Assembly: GCA_036873135.1 (NCBI GenBank)
Contig: JAPTYO010000010.1
Location: 20,391,772 to 20,455,771 of the forward strand
Direction of reading: 5' to 3'
Origin: Clarkia xantiana subsp. parviflora
Taxonomy: Eukaryota > Streptophyta > Magnoliopsida > Myrtales > Onagraceae
Length of the DNA stretch: 64,000 nt
The number at the start of each line of letters is the position of its first letter. Position 1 is the stretch's first letter. Positions 1-11,606 of this stretch are shown here, piece after piece. Position numbers and translations under genes: made by a program. The notes below the pieces were generated by a model. It was not told where the DNA came from. It did not search any database and saw only the letters and a list, made by a program, of their open reading frames with translations.

Positions 1-900
1 TCTGACCCGAGGAAACCTTCCTCTCAAGGTAAAACTGATGTGGCAACCTGCTTGTCACCTGGTTAAAGAAACCTTCAACGCTAAGGAATGATGAGGTGGC
101 GACCTGCTTGTCACCTACTGATGCATCACCGTCCCTCTCCACCAATCAGAGAAAGACAGCCACCACCACTGAGCAGCCAATCAAGGGCTATTATTTATTT
201 ATTTTTATTAAAACTTTGTTGGGCTAGTTTTATTGTTGAGTCTAAAGAGTTAGTTAGAGCCCATTTAGAAAGCCCAAATTGGTGATGAATAGAAATTGTG
301 GAGAACTTTTGTACCACATCGACTATTTCACATATCCTCCTCCATTCTCTTCTCCTATATAAAGAAGCCTTCCCTTTCATTCTTTTTGCTCAATGGAAAA
401 ATGTGATCTCTTCATTTTGGTTGAGTATCCAATATTTTTCGGAATCCATATTTTTGGAATCAAAGTTATATTTTTCTCCTCATCTGTTCTTCGTGTTGAC
501 GAATTGCAGAGTTCTTCCTAGGTTGATATCGACTCATGTCGTGTTCGACCTTTCTAGTTATTTTTATCTATAGCTGTTGTGTCGGCTTTCATGTTCTTCG
601 TTTGAGTTCAGGTATTGAGTTCGGTTCAGTCGAGCGTGTTGTGTGCATAACACGATTCGGTGACACTATTGAATCCTGGGTGGTGATCGCCATTTGTTTT
701 AATCTCTTTGCATAGCCCGAGGGTGAGGTGGGGCGAAATTGCCTTAAGGAGACCGTGATCCGCATGAGCCTCAGTATAAAATTACGTATTCGTTTTTGTG
801 TCGATTTTATGTATGATTTCGGATTAGCATATTTCTTGCATGATAATTGGAGTAATTACTTGTAAGTAACCGAAATTTTACTAATTGCATTTTAGTCATT
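1..900. other. LTR-like sequence, no gene
   Basis: No credible protein is encoded here. Around 300-365 a run resembling the 'pro-box to TATA' part of plant LTRs is visible (a CCACATCG-type stretch followed by CTATATAAAG near 355-363), and TGTTGGGC near 218 could be an LTR start. Near 1-120 the phrase 'acctgcttgtcacct' occurs twice. No second LTR, primer-binding site or target duplication was found, so this may be an LTR fragment or promoter-like unique sequence. Confidence 0.3.
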
Positions 901-1326
901 GAATTTTAATATTGCATTTTGGTTCTCAGACTTTATAAATTTACATATTTACCCTCAATATATCCAACGCAATTTGACTGCCACTCACTTAATACACCAA
1001 AAGACTGGCTCAACCAAAAGTCCAAAACCATATCCATTTTAGAAATAAATTATATATATACATTATAAACAGAGATAAATATGTTTTTTTTGTTTGTGTT
1101 CTTTTCTTTTATCGCAAGTTGTACTTATGGATCTACTACGTTCATAAATATTTATTTTATTTATTCCGAGAACTTGGTTTTATGTCGATCGGGCTAACTA
1201 GTTCAAACCCTACTTAGATTTTGTCCAAATTTAGCATAGTAAGATTAATCAATGATTATGGAGGTGACAAAAAAAAATGAAAGGATGCGTACTTACTGAA
1301 CTATGATTAGGTAATTTATTATATCT

Positions 1327-1385
<59 letters not shown>

Positions 1386-2760
1386 TGTGAACTTAATATC
1401 ATAATTATTAGAGATGTGATATAAATTCCGAGGAAAAGAATTCGACATACTCCGACATAGTCATAATGGCATGCCTTGTAAATTTTTACAAGTTCTATGG
1501 CAGTTATAGTTTCCCTAATATTCGGAATATCTCGGAGGATAAACGTCGGAACGCTTATCAATTCTGTAATCATTATGTATACAAAAACATCACAGTTACA
1601 TACCACACATAATAATATGATATCATAATAGTAATGGTATAAAAATCTATAATTATTGATTTTAACGCACGAAGATGTTGAAAAAGCCGAAAACTTGTAA
1701 CACAAACCCCAAAGCAAAACCCTAGTTTTTTTTTTTTTTTTTTTTCTTTTCTGGGTAAAGCCAAACCCTAGTTAGATATATATTGGAGAAATTAGAGATG
1801 GTATGAAACGGAAATTTAAAAGGCACGTGACGTTTGAATGTTGGGGCCATCGGAAAGAGGTGAAGGTCGTGGCCAGATATGATGATGTCAGTGACAACCA
1901 TGTGAGGGGAATCATACCACTACCATTACTATCCTCTCCTTTGTCTCTTTAACTCAACTGTTTGCTACTTAATTGATCATAATAATATTAGTGTAACAAA
2001 CCGTGTAAACACAATCGCTTCATTCTCTTAATCAAATTTCTTGATCTCAAACTTTGTTGAATCCTAGCAGGCCAGGAATAAAAGAAAATCCATAATAGCA
2101 CCTTATAAGTATTAATAATGAACTGATTCGATGCGATTGTAAATTATTTTAAATGTAGAGTAAACATGCTAATTGAATGACATCTCATGCTCATAAGACA
2201 GAACAATAAAATAAAAACAATATTAGTGCAATATTAGTGGCAAATGGACAAATAGATAGATATAGGGCAAAAGTCTATCAAACTTCTGGCAAATTCCTTT
2301 CACACCTGCACTATACTACACCTAGTCCTTTGATCTTATTCTTATAGGTAGGTGTTTGCTGATCTCCCTCCAAATTCAAAATTTAACATTTTTTTAATTA
2401 GGGCTCCAAATTTTCTATTATTGTTATATATGCACCATATGTTTCTATCATGTGCTCTATGACATTTCTACTCCAATTTGGACGACTTATTTGACTATAA
2501 TTTTTTTTTATAATAATAATTTTGAAAAGCTAAAATGAGATTAATTATTTAGGGATGTGTCTTGCATAAGGTTTTTATTAATCAAGTATTGATGATAAGA
2601 GTGATTAACTAACACGTAATATCCGCGTAGATCGACTTACCACACATTAAGTCACTTATAAGACAAGAAAATATTTACCAGAGTAAGGCATTTGTATCAA
2701 ACGCACCCGTTCGTAATACAATTATGAATATACAATGTCACGATTTAATAGATTTAATAT
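901..2760. other. AT-rich intergenic DNA
   Basis: No gene is supported. The stretch holds a long TA microsatellite (1332-1382) and a T-rich run near 1726-1745. The frames open across the TA repeat are low-complexity artefacts. Confidence 0.6.
1332..1382. repeat. (TA)n microsatellite
   Basis: About 50 bp of uninterrupted TA dinucleotides. Confidence 0.95.
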
Positions 2761-2948
2761 TGTTGAAATAGACGTACACCGTGTGTCTGGAGTACCACAG
2801 CGGTTGGTATCTGTACAATAGAGTAGTATATAAGCAAGTGGACCACCTCCTCCTATCACCAATTGGTTTTAGGATGGAACCCCATTTGCATATATGTTGC
2901 TCTCTGCTGGCCCGTTAGGCTTGGCTCGGCCCAATGTGGATTCTAACA
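2761..2948 (+). repeat. TRIM 5' LTR
   Basis: 188-bp direct repeat running TGTTGAAATAG to TTCTAACA, adjoining the primer-binding site. It is the partner of 3027-3214. Confidence 0.9.
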
Positions 2949-2960
2949 TGGTATCAGAGC
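2949..2960 (+). other. TRIM primer-binding site
   Basis: TGGTATCAGAGC, complementary to the 3' end of initiator tRNA-Met, directly abuts the 5' LTR. Confidence 0.85.
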
Positions 2961-3026
2961 CCGGTGCGGGCCTGAGCCTGGGAGAGGGTCTGTCTGAAAT
3001 CAGAGAGCCCTCACGGTGACGGGGAA

Positions 3027-3214
3027 CGTTGAAATAGACGTACCCCGTGTGTCTGGAGTACCACACCGATTGGTATCTTTACAATAGAGTAGTATATAAA
3101 CAAGTGGGCCACATCCTCCTATCACCAATTGGTTTTATGATAGAACCCCATTTGCATATATGTTGCTCTCTGCTTGCCCGTTGGGCTTGGCTCGGCCCAA
3201 TGTGGATTCTAACA
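3027..3214 (+). repeat. TRIM 3' LTR
   Basis: 188-bp direct repeat of 2761-2948. Its first base is C where the 5' LTR has T. Confidence 0.9.
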
Positions 3215-5193
3215 AGTATAAATACCAAACTCACGTAATTATTTTCACAGCATGTTTGGTTCAAGAATTTGGAATAGGAACTGGGAATGGCCGGCATTCC
3301 TATGATGATGTTTGGTTATTAATTTATATGGAATAAGTATTCCTAATTCCCAGTTTTGAGAGAATACTTAATCCTATCCTAACCCCTAGGATTAAGTATT
3401 TCAAGTTTGCTGGAATTAAGATAAATAAATAAATAAAAAAATATTATTTTAGCCCTAATTTATTTATATAGTGTTTCTTCTAATTAAATGTGATAATTAG
3501 TTAATTTACTGATATTTTACAGCATATCATACTTCTAGTTATTTACTACATAATTTATTTTCATAAGTATTTTAAAGCATGTATCTTACAATTTGTTTCA
3601 TTTACGCACATAATTAGTTTTTTTTTTTTTTACATAATATGTTTACACAATCCATTTTTTTTTACATAAACTGTTTACACAACATGTTTCTTGTGTATTA
3701 TATATATTATATTATGTAATATATCATGTAGGTAAATCTAATTAAAAGTGATCATATTGCAATTTAATTAAGAATAATAATTTAACATGTTATTTTTTCT
3801 TTACAGTATATTATATTAGTTATAGTGAATTTTACAATATCTTAAAAAATTGTTTAAAAAAGTCATTTTTAAAATATAATAATTTTTGTAAAAATAAAAT
3901 AATGATTTTAAAAAAAAAAATCAAATTTTACTTTGATAATATATGATTTGACTTTTTCATATTTAATATTAGTAATTTAATTAATACAAATAGTAAAAGG
4001 GTATATATTATATCAATTATGACATATTCTATTCCTTTACGTATAACGTTTTATCAACAAAACATTGAATTTGTAATATCGTCCCTATCGTCCCTATTCC
4101 TAAAGGTGATTAACGAGTACAAAAGTTGGTAGGGACCAGGTCTAGGGTGGGTTCAGAGAATTCCGATTCGAAGCACTTCGTACTGAATAGGAGCCTCTAT
4201 GTTTGGAGCCACATGGGACTTGGAGAAGTCTCTGTGGCCCCAATTTTGAAGTTGCTGGAGTTAGTTGGTGATTAGAGTCGGAGTTCAGAGGGGGGGCCTT
4301 GTTATGGGTTTGAGGCCTCAAAGGCTATCTAGAAGTTGAGAATATGAATATGTCAATTACATTTATTTATGGGCTTTTCAGTTTGATCCTTGAGCTTTTT
4401 TTGATTCAATCAATAAATTCATTCATCCATCATCAATGCATGACGATGATAACAGCAGGCCGAGATAACGATAAGGCCCGTAAATGCTTGAAGCCTCATA
4501 TTTGGCCCAAAATCTATTAAGCCCATACTCGTGAGCTACTTAAAATGCTATGGCAACATTTAAATTTAATTTGCTAAATTTCGAGTTGTACTCAAATTAG
4601 ATTTTTTTTTTCTACTTCCAAGTCGATTACGAGTTCATTTATATTTAACTCGAGAGACTTGCGAGCCTACTGGGGTTTCTTTATCTTCTTTTTTTTTTGG
4701 TCAAAATCTTATTCGAGTCGAATTTGAATTCTAACTTATTCGAGCTTTACATAATATATATATATAATTCAAGGCTCTGAGTTGAGTTCAAGCTCGAATT
4801 AATTAATATGAACTATTTATGATTTAATTGAATGGTTTTAAGCTTGATGAGTAAAGTAGAGCCGAACACGAACTTAAAAAAAAATTACGTCAAGCTCCAA
4901 GCAAAGCAAAGACTATATTTATCTTAAAGTATATAATAAATAAACACGACAGTAAAAGGTAGCTATACGTTAATTGATACATACGTACATACAGTAAATA
5001 ATGAATTTAATAATGTTGGTCTAATCTGTTGGGATGTCGGGCATACGTTCGTATGTTTTGGTGAAACATTCTCATGTTACATTGTCATGTCATGTCATGG
5101 TGTATAATTAAATAACATACGAAAAGCGCGGGAAGTCATTTCTTCCCGGCAAAATATCAAAATGAGATGTTTTTATTATATTATTATTTCCAT
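3215..5193. other. Intergenic DNA, possible old MITE remnant
   Basis: No gene is supported. Near 3250-3400 the phrases 'tgtttggttcaagaatttgg' and 'tgtttggttattaatttata' resemble the ends of common plant TIR elements. A weakly similar inverted stretch sits near 4020-4070, but boundaries and a target duplication could not be fixed. The remainder is AT-rich with T-runs. Confidence 0.4.
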
Positions 5194-5473
5194 AACACGA
5201 ACAAGGTTGTTAGCATCGTGATCCTAACTAGGATCGATTGAGGGCATGATCGAATCGGGGATCGTACGGTCCTACAAAATTTGACGAATTATTTCACATT
5301 AAAAATAATTTACTTCTTTAAAGTAAAAACATTACTCAATATAATGTCAAATCACCAAAATAGTATTCAAAAGTATTTTAGACATTATGAATTAAGTTAT
5401 ACACTTCTAAATAGACATCCAACTCCAACAAAGTACTAATAACCTTAAATTAGTTCAAAGTTCACACTTCTAA

Positions 5474-5757
5474 TCTACTATATTATATTAATTCGGCATC
5501 GAAAGCCCTCTGGCTGACACGTGGACAGTTTGTCCAGTCAGCGTTGCCTAATTTAATCAGAATTTAATAGGGGTTCTTTAAATTTAGATACATAATATTG
5601 ATTGATTCAAAATTATCTACTATATTATATTAATTCGGCATCGAAAGCCCTCTGGCTGACACGTGGACAGTTTGTCCAGTCAGCGTTGCCTAATTTAATC
5701 AGAATTTAATAGGGGTTCTCTAAATTTAGATACATAATATTGATTGATTCAAAATTA
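5474..5757 (+). repeat. Tandem duplication of Helitron 5' end
   Basis: Two 142-bp units (5474-5615 and 5616-5757) each begin TCTACTATATTATATT and include the hairpin with the ACACGTGG motif. I see one difference (TTCTTTAAAT versus TTCTCTAAAT). Confidence 0.92.
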
Positions 5758-7033
5758 AGAAGTATTTTTATCTCCTATTTTGGTCTCTACGCAATTTAAA
5801 GAAACAAATTAATTAAAAGTTTCCATTTAATTTCATTATTTATACAGTTTGGTTCCGGAAGACCGTAGGCCGCCACGTAAGCAATATATATATAATAATA
5901 ATAAACAATATTTATGAGTTATATTCACACATATACGGCAATATCTTTTTATGTATAAATTCTAAAACATATATGGTAGTATGTATCTATATAATACTAT
6001 ATTTAAATATTCTATGTAATGAGCTGAACCTCCTTCAATTAGGAATGAGGGGTACACTAATTAAGTGATGAGATTAATTTAGTGACAAAATAAGACATCT
6101 GAAATCAATGAATGGGGTAGAGCCGTAGAGGTTCTTACGGTGGTGGCGTGTGAATTGAATGCAATTAAACGTGGTAATAAATATATATATTCTATCAATT
6201 ATCTATTATTATAATATATACAAAATATTATCTACAAATTAAGAAAATATTATTATCCCCTATTTTTATTTCTGTGTAAACTAAAGAAATTCATATACAG
6301 AAACAAATATTAAAAAAAAGCCAAATAATATATATATAGTTTGATTAGGAAATATTATAAGGTCGGCACATATCTATTTCTATTTTTAATTAAACAATAT
6401 ATATAAATACTAATATTACATGAATGTAGAGGAGAATATAATACTTAAAAATATATATAATTATTTCCAGTAGAAATTCACTTCTAAATTTAAAAAATCT
6501 TTTCCTAAATCAATATTTTTTCAAAAATTCCCTAAATCAATTCCCCCCTTTTCAAGTGACTTTTCAAGTGAATATTAGCGATCCTCGATATTCCTCTTAT
6601 ATAAGAACAAATCACCAACTCCCCACCCATAAGAGCAACCCTACCCCTAGAAGCCTAAGGTATCGAGGAGGACGGCCAATGCCAGGTTCCTATAATAATT
6701 AAATCATGATGGTAAGCACCATATCATATCCTTCTCAAATATCTCTGATTGGTAAAAAAAATTCATTGTAGTGATATATGTTTGATCAAGTTCCAGTTAT
6801 AATATGCATAATTTATTTATTTGTTTATAACCGAAATTTGTGTGATATATAGTGATGAACTTGAAGATTAATTTAAAGGAGATGAAATGATGGGATGCAA
6901 AATCTCACATCGAGGTTAACAATGACATGTTAGTTGTCTTCAATCAATCTAGATAATATTGTATCTATCAATACTTATTATTTAAGTTTAGAAATAAACT
7001 ATTATTAATTCAAGTGAAGAGAGAATTAATATA

Positions 7034-7269
7034 ATGGAGCACGAGGTCAAAGATCAAGCTCGCAAAGTCGACTCAACGAGAGGCCGCTTCATCATCAACA
7101 AAGGTAAACCATAAGTGAAAAGAAGCAATTATTTGGTATTATATTGGTTCATTGCCTTTATAAATTGTGGTATTCACATGATGCACTATGTTTGTTGTTT
7201 CTTACAGGCCACGGATATAACATCGTTAATGGTTATATGAACAACAAGTCGCGAAAGCAGGACATGTAA
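7034..7269 (+). CDS. Putative small two-exon ORF inside Helitron 1
   Basis: I do not recognise this product. An ATG at 7034 opens a frame to AAAG at 7103, followed by a GTAAAC donor. An intron of 104 bp ends CTTACAG at 7207, and a second exon, 7208-7269, continues the frame to TAA. The spliced product is 43 residues, basic, and begins MEHEVKDQARKVDSTRGRF. It could be a captured fragment of a host gene or chance. In favour are the consistent splice signals and the local fall in AT content in both exons. Against are the tiny size and the lack of any recognised domain. Confidence 0.3.
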
Positions 7270-10193
7270 ACTCCGTAAAGTCATCTTGAAGCACACTTCA
7301 AAGAATGCATGTCATAATGTTGTGAAGCATTTGGTGATGCATTAAAACTCTAACCAATCATTGATTTTCAAGTATAAATTATATATAGCAAAATCATTTG
7401 TTTTACCACATTCTTCCACTTCTGAATATTCTCATTGCATAACTGAAAAAATAACATCGGATAAGAGAACACAAATAAATATGTTACGAAACTATTTATG
7501 AATTTGTAATATTAAATAATACATATTATGAGGTTCCATTCCGTCTTAATATGTAACAGGTAAAGAACCAAATCAAATTTCTAATATATATTTTAGTTAG
7601 ATTTTGTAGTTTTTGGGGTAGGAATTTAAATGATCAAATATGTTGCGTGTTTTGGAGAAGAATTTAGTACCTAGAGATAAGTGTAATGCAATAAGTAATG
7701 ATCAAATAATTATGTAGGCGATACATACCATCAGTTGAATTTCCATTCGATAGATGAATGAATTGTGCATCACACGGTAAAACTTTGTTAAATATATGAG
7801 TTAGTTTGATTAATTACACATTAAATTTTTAGTTTTGCATAGTAAATTAAATGTTCATAATTGATTATTTTATCATGACATTTTCTAATATATACTTCTA
7901 CCATTTTTACGGTAATTATCTTGAAAAAAAAATATATTAATTCAAATTTTTTACTGAATTTCGAAGCAAGTTAGAGATTCGTGTTAATTTTATTTTAGGG
8001 TGTCGTGAATAGGCAAGATAAGTTGCTACATTATTTTCTTTTACACCCTAGATTGCGCATTTCAACTCCACTGATTTGAATGTTAGCAGGGAGGTATAAT
8101 CTATTGATTTTCAGCTGATACATTTGTCACATGATTATACTAATATTTATAGTCACGTGAGGATGTTGATCTCACCAGTTTTACATCCAATCAAGAAATC
8201 CAGCCTTGGTATCAAATATGTGTGGAGCATCTATGGAAGTTCTCATGGGGTAAGATGTCTCGCAGATTTAGTTATATATGGATAGAACACTATCATGATG
8301 TTTAGCTGTAAATCTACATGGCATCATCTAATGAGTTTGCTATTGTCAAGTTTTGTTATATACTTTGGTAGATTAACCTGACTGTTGCTCTTTGTATAAT
8401 GAAAAAACGGCACGTGATTATGATTTTATTTTAATTTCGATGGGGATTAATTAGCAGGTTCCATGTAATCTGACCTTTTGTATATGCATAAAGTATGACT
8501 TCTTTTTGCTTTAAATATTCTCATGCATTAGCACTTAGATACTTAATATGTATGTGTTTAATACATGTAAATGTTTTCATGCATGCAAATTAATTTGCCA
8601 ATTGGATCCAGGTAACGCTCGGTACATTTATGTTAATTTATTGTTGTTTAGTTTTAATTTTCGTTGGTGGATGTTTACCTAAACCCAGAGTATACATGCA
8701 TTGTTCAATTCACACCCTACAAGAACAGATTGTTAATAATGAAAGGTAATACCTTTCATTAATAACATTCAGTTTTTTTTTCCGTTAAAATAAAATCACT
8801 TGGGTAATAATGTCTCAGTTTTCCATTAATATTTGACGGATTTTGAATAATAAGGTATGAAATTCCGAAAATTAAAATATATTTCTTTATCGTGCCTTCA
8901 TTTTATATCAGTCCCAAGTTTTTTTTTCTCTTTGATTTGACAAAAATCAAACTTGAAATTTACTTCAAGATAATTAGGTTGTTCTTCAATTAATTGCGTA
9001 TTCCAATGAAAATATTGTAGTAAGTATTTATTTCTTTTAATATTTTAATGGGAGAACCTTCATTAACACATGTTTCGTATTAATTTAAAAATAAAGAAAA
9101 AGAATATTAATATGAAATTCAAATTTTCGCAATATCTAAAAAAATATTTTTAAAATTTTATTTTACAGTGCGTGAATAGACGGATAAGAATTAAATATCA
9201 TTCTTTCTTTTAAAGTGAAATATAGGTAAACAATGCGGTCTTATTTTAGCAAAGCTGGTTTGTTCTAACGTAAATAAATTTGTGTATGTTCAGTCTTTAT
9301 CGGTCCAAGAAGTACTAACATTAATAACGATGTGGATATTGAGAATCTCAAAGTAGCTCCGGATATTCAAGTAAATATTTTTAATTTTAACTTTTATATG
9401 TAACACTTAATAAGTTTTTTTTTTTTTTTTGCAAATATGAACTCTACAATAAAATTAAGAACCGAGGGCACATTGAGAAAGCCAAGCCATGATTAGTTAT
9501 ATTCCGCTTATTGAAAGGTAGTTAAAAGTTCACTATTGATCACTTTTGTATTAATTAGTTATTAGTACTTTTAAATGTATGATTAACTAACTATTATTGT
9601 TACTTATATTATATATGATATGATTAGTGGAAAATTTATCTTCTTAGTGGAAAAAATTTCTTCTTTTATGATAAAGTGTTGAATTAATTATTATTTGTGT
9701 AATTTAACTACTATTATTTCCCATAAAGAACAATCGGTGGTAGCAGGGGTAGATAAGGTAAATAGAAATTTGATCAATTTAACAAATATAACTCAATTAT
9801 ATAATTATTATCCTAAAGTAGAATAAATTTAAGAATCATTTTGATATACTTTATTATGATAAATATAACAAATTGGATAAATCAAGCTTTTTAAGTTCTA
9901 ATTTTCCATGTAATTTTTTTTCTTTTAAAAATGAACATACTCATATTAATTTGATAATAAAAAATATATAAAAATTAAAGGAAAATAATTATTTAAATTA
10001 ATTGGATTAATCTATTAACCGCGCAAAGTTAGAATATATTGATTCGACTAACATGCATTTTCTAGATGACATGTGTATATTTTTTTCCTTCATATTTTTA
10101 TAATTTAATTAGAGCTCTATAAATTTAAATATAAAATATTTTGTGACTATTAATATTGTGTCATCTTAATTTTTAATTTTATTTGAAATTTTG

Positions 10194-10222
10194 CCCGCGC
10201 GGTGCGCGGGGTTAGTGGCTAG
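10194..10222 (+). other. Helitron 1 3' hairpin and CTAG terminus
   Basis: Palindrome CCCGCGC-GGT-GCGCGGG followed 8 bp later by the terminal CTAG. Confidence 0.9.
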
Positions 10223-10689
10223 TTATAATAATAATTGTCTATAACAACACTATCAACTCCATTTAAGTCTTGATCAACTTCAAATGTTTAGCAGACGCGA
10301 TATTTTTGTAATATCATCTAAGTTCAAGTCCAAATCACCTTGATCATTTAAGTTATAATTAGTCGAACTTCTACTTGTAAATGATTTGAAAATAAGATTT
10401 CAATCACGAAAAATGTATGAAGTATCAAATCAATTATAAGAAACATATATGTTTAATGTATCATAAGTAAACAAATTTACTTGATTTATTAGAGACATAT
10501 AAATGGAGATGAATAAGAAATACAATATAACTTTTGTGTTTTTGATATTCTATTTACCAATTAATTTTTTATTATTAAAATATAATTAGAATTATGTCAT
10601 AAATAAGTATAATTAGTCTCCAATTTGTAGTTAGTGGTTGAAAAAAAAAAAAAAACTCAATCTATGTATGTTTTTCTTAGAATATTTTA

Positions 10690-10812
10690 GGATCACGATC
10701 CTAGACCGATCCTACGATCCTAAGTGCTAACGATCCTAGGAGTGATCCAGATCGAGTTAGCCTTGTAGGATCTTAGGATCGTACGATCCGGATCGCGATC
10801 CTGACAACCTTG
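10690..10812. repeat. GATC-rich subterminal repeats of hAT element
   Basis: Twelve GATC tetranucleotides in about 120 bp, many within GATCCTA or its complement, next to the terminal inverted repeat. hAT transposases commonly bind such subterminal motifs; that role is inferred here. Confidence 0.7.
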
Positions 10813-10875
10813 AACACGAATGCTCTCTAGCCTTTATATAACGTACGTATATATTATATACAATACAAGTGCAGT

Positions 10876-11022
10876 TATACAAGTTTAACATTGAGAGTGA
10901 AATGCAATCTTCATTCAATCAAATCAGTCTTTACATTAGTGTGTATATAGTATATATAGGAACTAGAATCCTAACTAACATAACTAACTAATGTATCAGC
11001 GGTACAATGTATTATATCTACA
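10876..11022 (-). repeat. Copia 3' LTR
   Basis: 147-bp repeat, with TATACAAG at its left edge and ATCTACA at its right edge on the + strand. It is preceded by the GCAGT duplication and adjoins the polypurine tract. Confidence 0.95.
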
Positions 11023-11048
11023 GTCTCCCATCCCTTTTCTTTTCTTCT
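11023..11048 (-). other. Copia polypurine tract
   Basis: On the - strand this is a run of A and G (AAAGAAAAGGGATGGGAGAC) ending directly at the 3' LTR; it primes plus-strand DNA synthesis. Confidence 0.8.
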
Positions 11049-11124
11049 TCTTCTTCTCGAAACACATCCTTAATACAATAATGCTTCAGCAAAGCAATAT
11101 GTTGCTGTTTTGCTAATGCCTTGG

Positions 11125-11514
11125 TCAAGAGATCAGCAAGTTGATCTTCAGAAGGGTATAAACAGGAGAGACATCACTAGAATCAATATGAAATCTAGTG
11201 AAATGGCAATCCAACTCAACATGTTTTGTTCGTTCATGAAAAATAGGATTCTTTGCCATCTTTATTGCAGATTCACTGTCTGTATATATGGGAACTTGAT
11301 AGTCCAATTTGAAACCCAACTCTTTCAGAACTCTAGTAATCCAAAGAGCCTCAGCAACTGGTATCCTCAAGCTTCTGTACTCCGCATCTGCACTTGACAA
11401 AGAAATAGTATCTTGTCTCTTTGCTTTCCATCCAACCATAGCTGAACCAAGCTTCACACAGTATGCATTTACAGATCTTCTACTGAAAGGGGCAAGAAGC
11501 CCAATCTGCATCAC
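11125..11514 (-). pseudogene. Copia RNase H remnant
   Basis: This 129-codon frame carries the copia RNase H signature: SSADAEYRSL near residues 40-50, YTDSESAI near 77-84, and FHERTKHVELDCHF near 92-105, where the acidic residues and the RTKH motif are the family hallmarks. It degrades the RNA strand during reverse transcription. It is separated by a frameshift between about 11514 and 11607 from the reverse transcriptase frame, so it is not translated as part of one polyprotein. The C-terminus runs to about 11125, close to the 3' polypurine tract, as expected. Confidence 0.9.
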
Positions 11515-11606
11515 AATATATTGCCAAGTTCAAAGAATTATCAGAAGGGTAAATAAGGCCCTGTCCTGGACTGCCTTAATGTATCTTATAACTCTCATAG
11601 CTGCAG

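Larger units (their letters stand above)
2761..3214 (+). mobile_element. TRIM retrotransposon, complete
   Basis: This is a complete 454-bp terminal-repeat retrotransposon in miniature. Two direct repeats of exactly 188 bp (2761-2948 and 3027-3214) enclose a 78-bp interior with no coding capacity. Immediately after the first repeat, TGGTATCAGAGC (2949-2960) matches the initiator-tRNA-Met primer-binding site used by many plant LTR elements. Just before the second repeat a short G-rich stretch (GACGGGGAA, 3018-3026) is the likely polypurine tract. The repeats differ at about 12 positions by eye. The first begins TG and the second CG; both end CA. The flanking 5-mers are AATAT and AGTAT, a target duplication with one mismatch. 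A TATATAA box lies inside each repeat. It has no proteins and would depend on enzymes of a larger element. Confidence 0.9.
5474..10222 (+). mobile_element. Helitron 1, non-autonomous
   Basis: The element begins with TC at 5474 (A before it) and ends with CTAG at 10222 (T after it), the A|TC...CTAG|T arrangement of Helitrons. Close to the 3' end a GC hairpin CCCGCGCGGTGCGCGGG (10194-10210) is followed by GTTAGTGGCTAG. The first 142 bp (5474-5615) are tandemly duplicated as 5616-5757 with about one mismatch, so there are two possible 5' ends. The 5' block of about 300 bp recurs in the other Helitrons here. No Rep/helicase protein is encoded. The interior has exon-like pieces, including a small two-exon ORF at 7034-7269. 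Confidence 0.88.
5202..10812. mobile_element. hAT-type element interrupted by a Helitron
   Basis: The outer element starts CAAGGTTGTTAGCATCG and ends with the inverted counterpart ...CGATCCTGACAACCTTG. It is flanked by a perfect 8-bp duplication AACACGAA (5194-5201 and 10813-10820). An 8-bp duplication and a CA...TG terminus are typical of the hAT superfamily. Removing the Helitron at 5474-10222 leaves about 860 bp with no transposase, so it is non-autonomous. The right subterminal region (10690-10812) contains 12 GATC tetranucleotides, mostly as GATCCTA-like units, which look like subterminal transposase-binding repeats. The left end carries a shorter set. Confidence 0.87.

Noticed and set aside
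1331..1764. Open frames on the - strand across a TA repeat and a T-run
   Set aside because: Low-complexity translation (repeated YI and K residues), no domain and no gene context.
3240..4135. Possible TIR element with TGTTTGGTT ends
   Set aside because: Right-end similarity is weak and no target duplication was found, so it is mentioned only as a stretch description.
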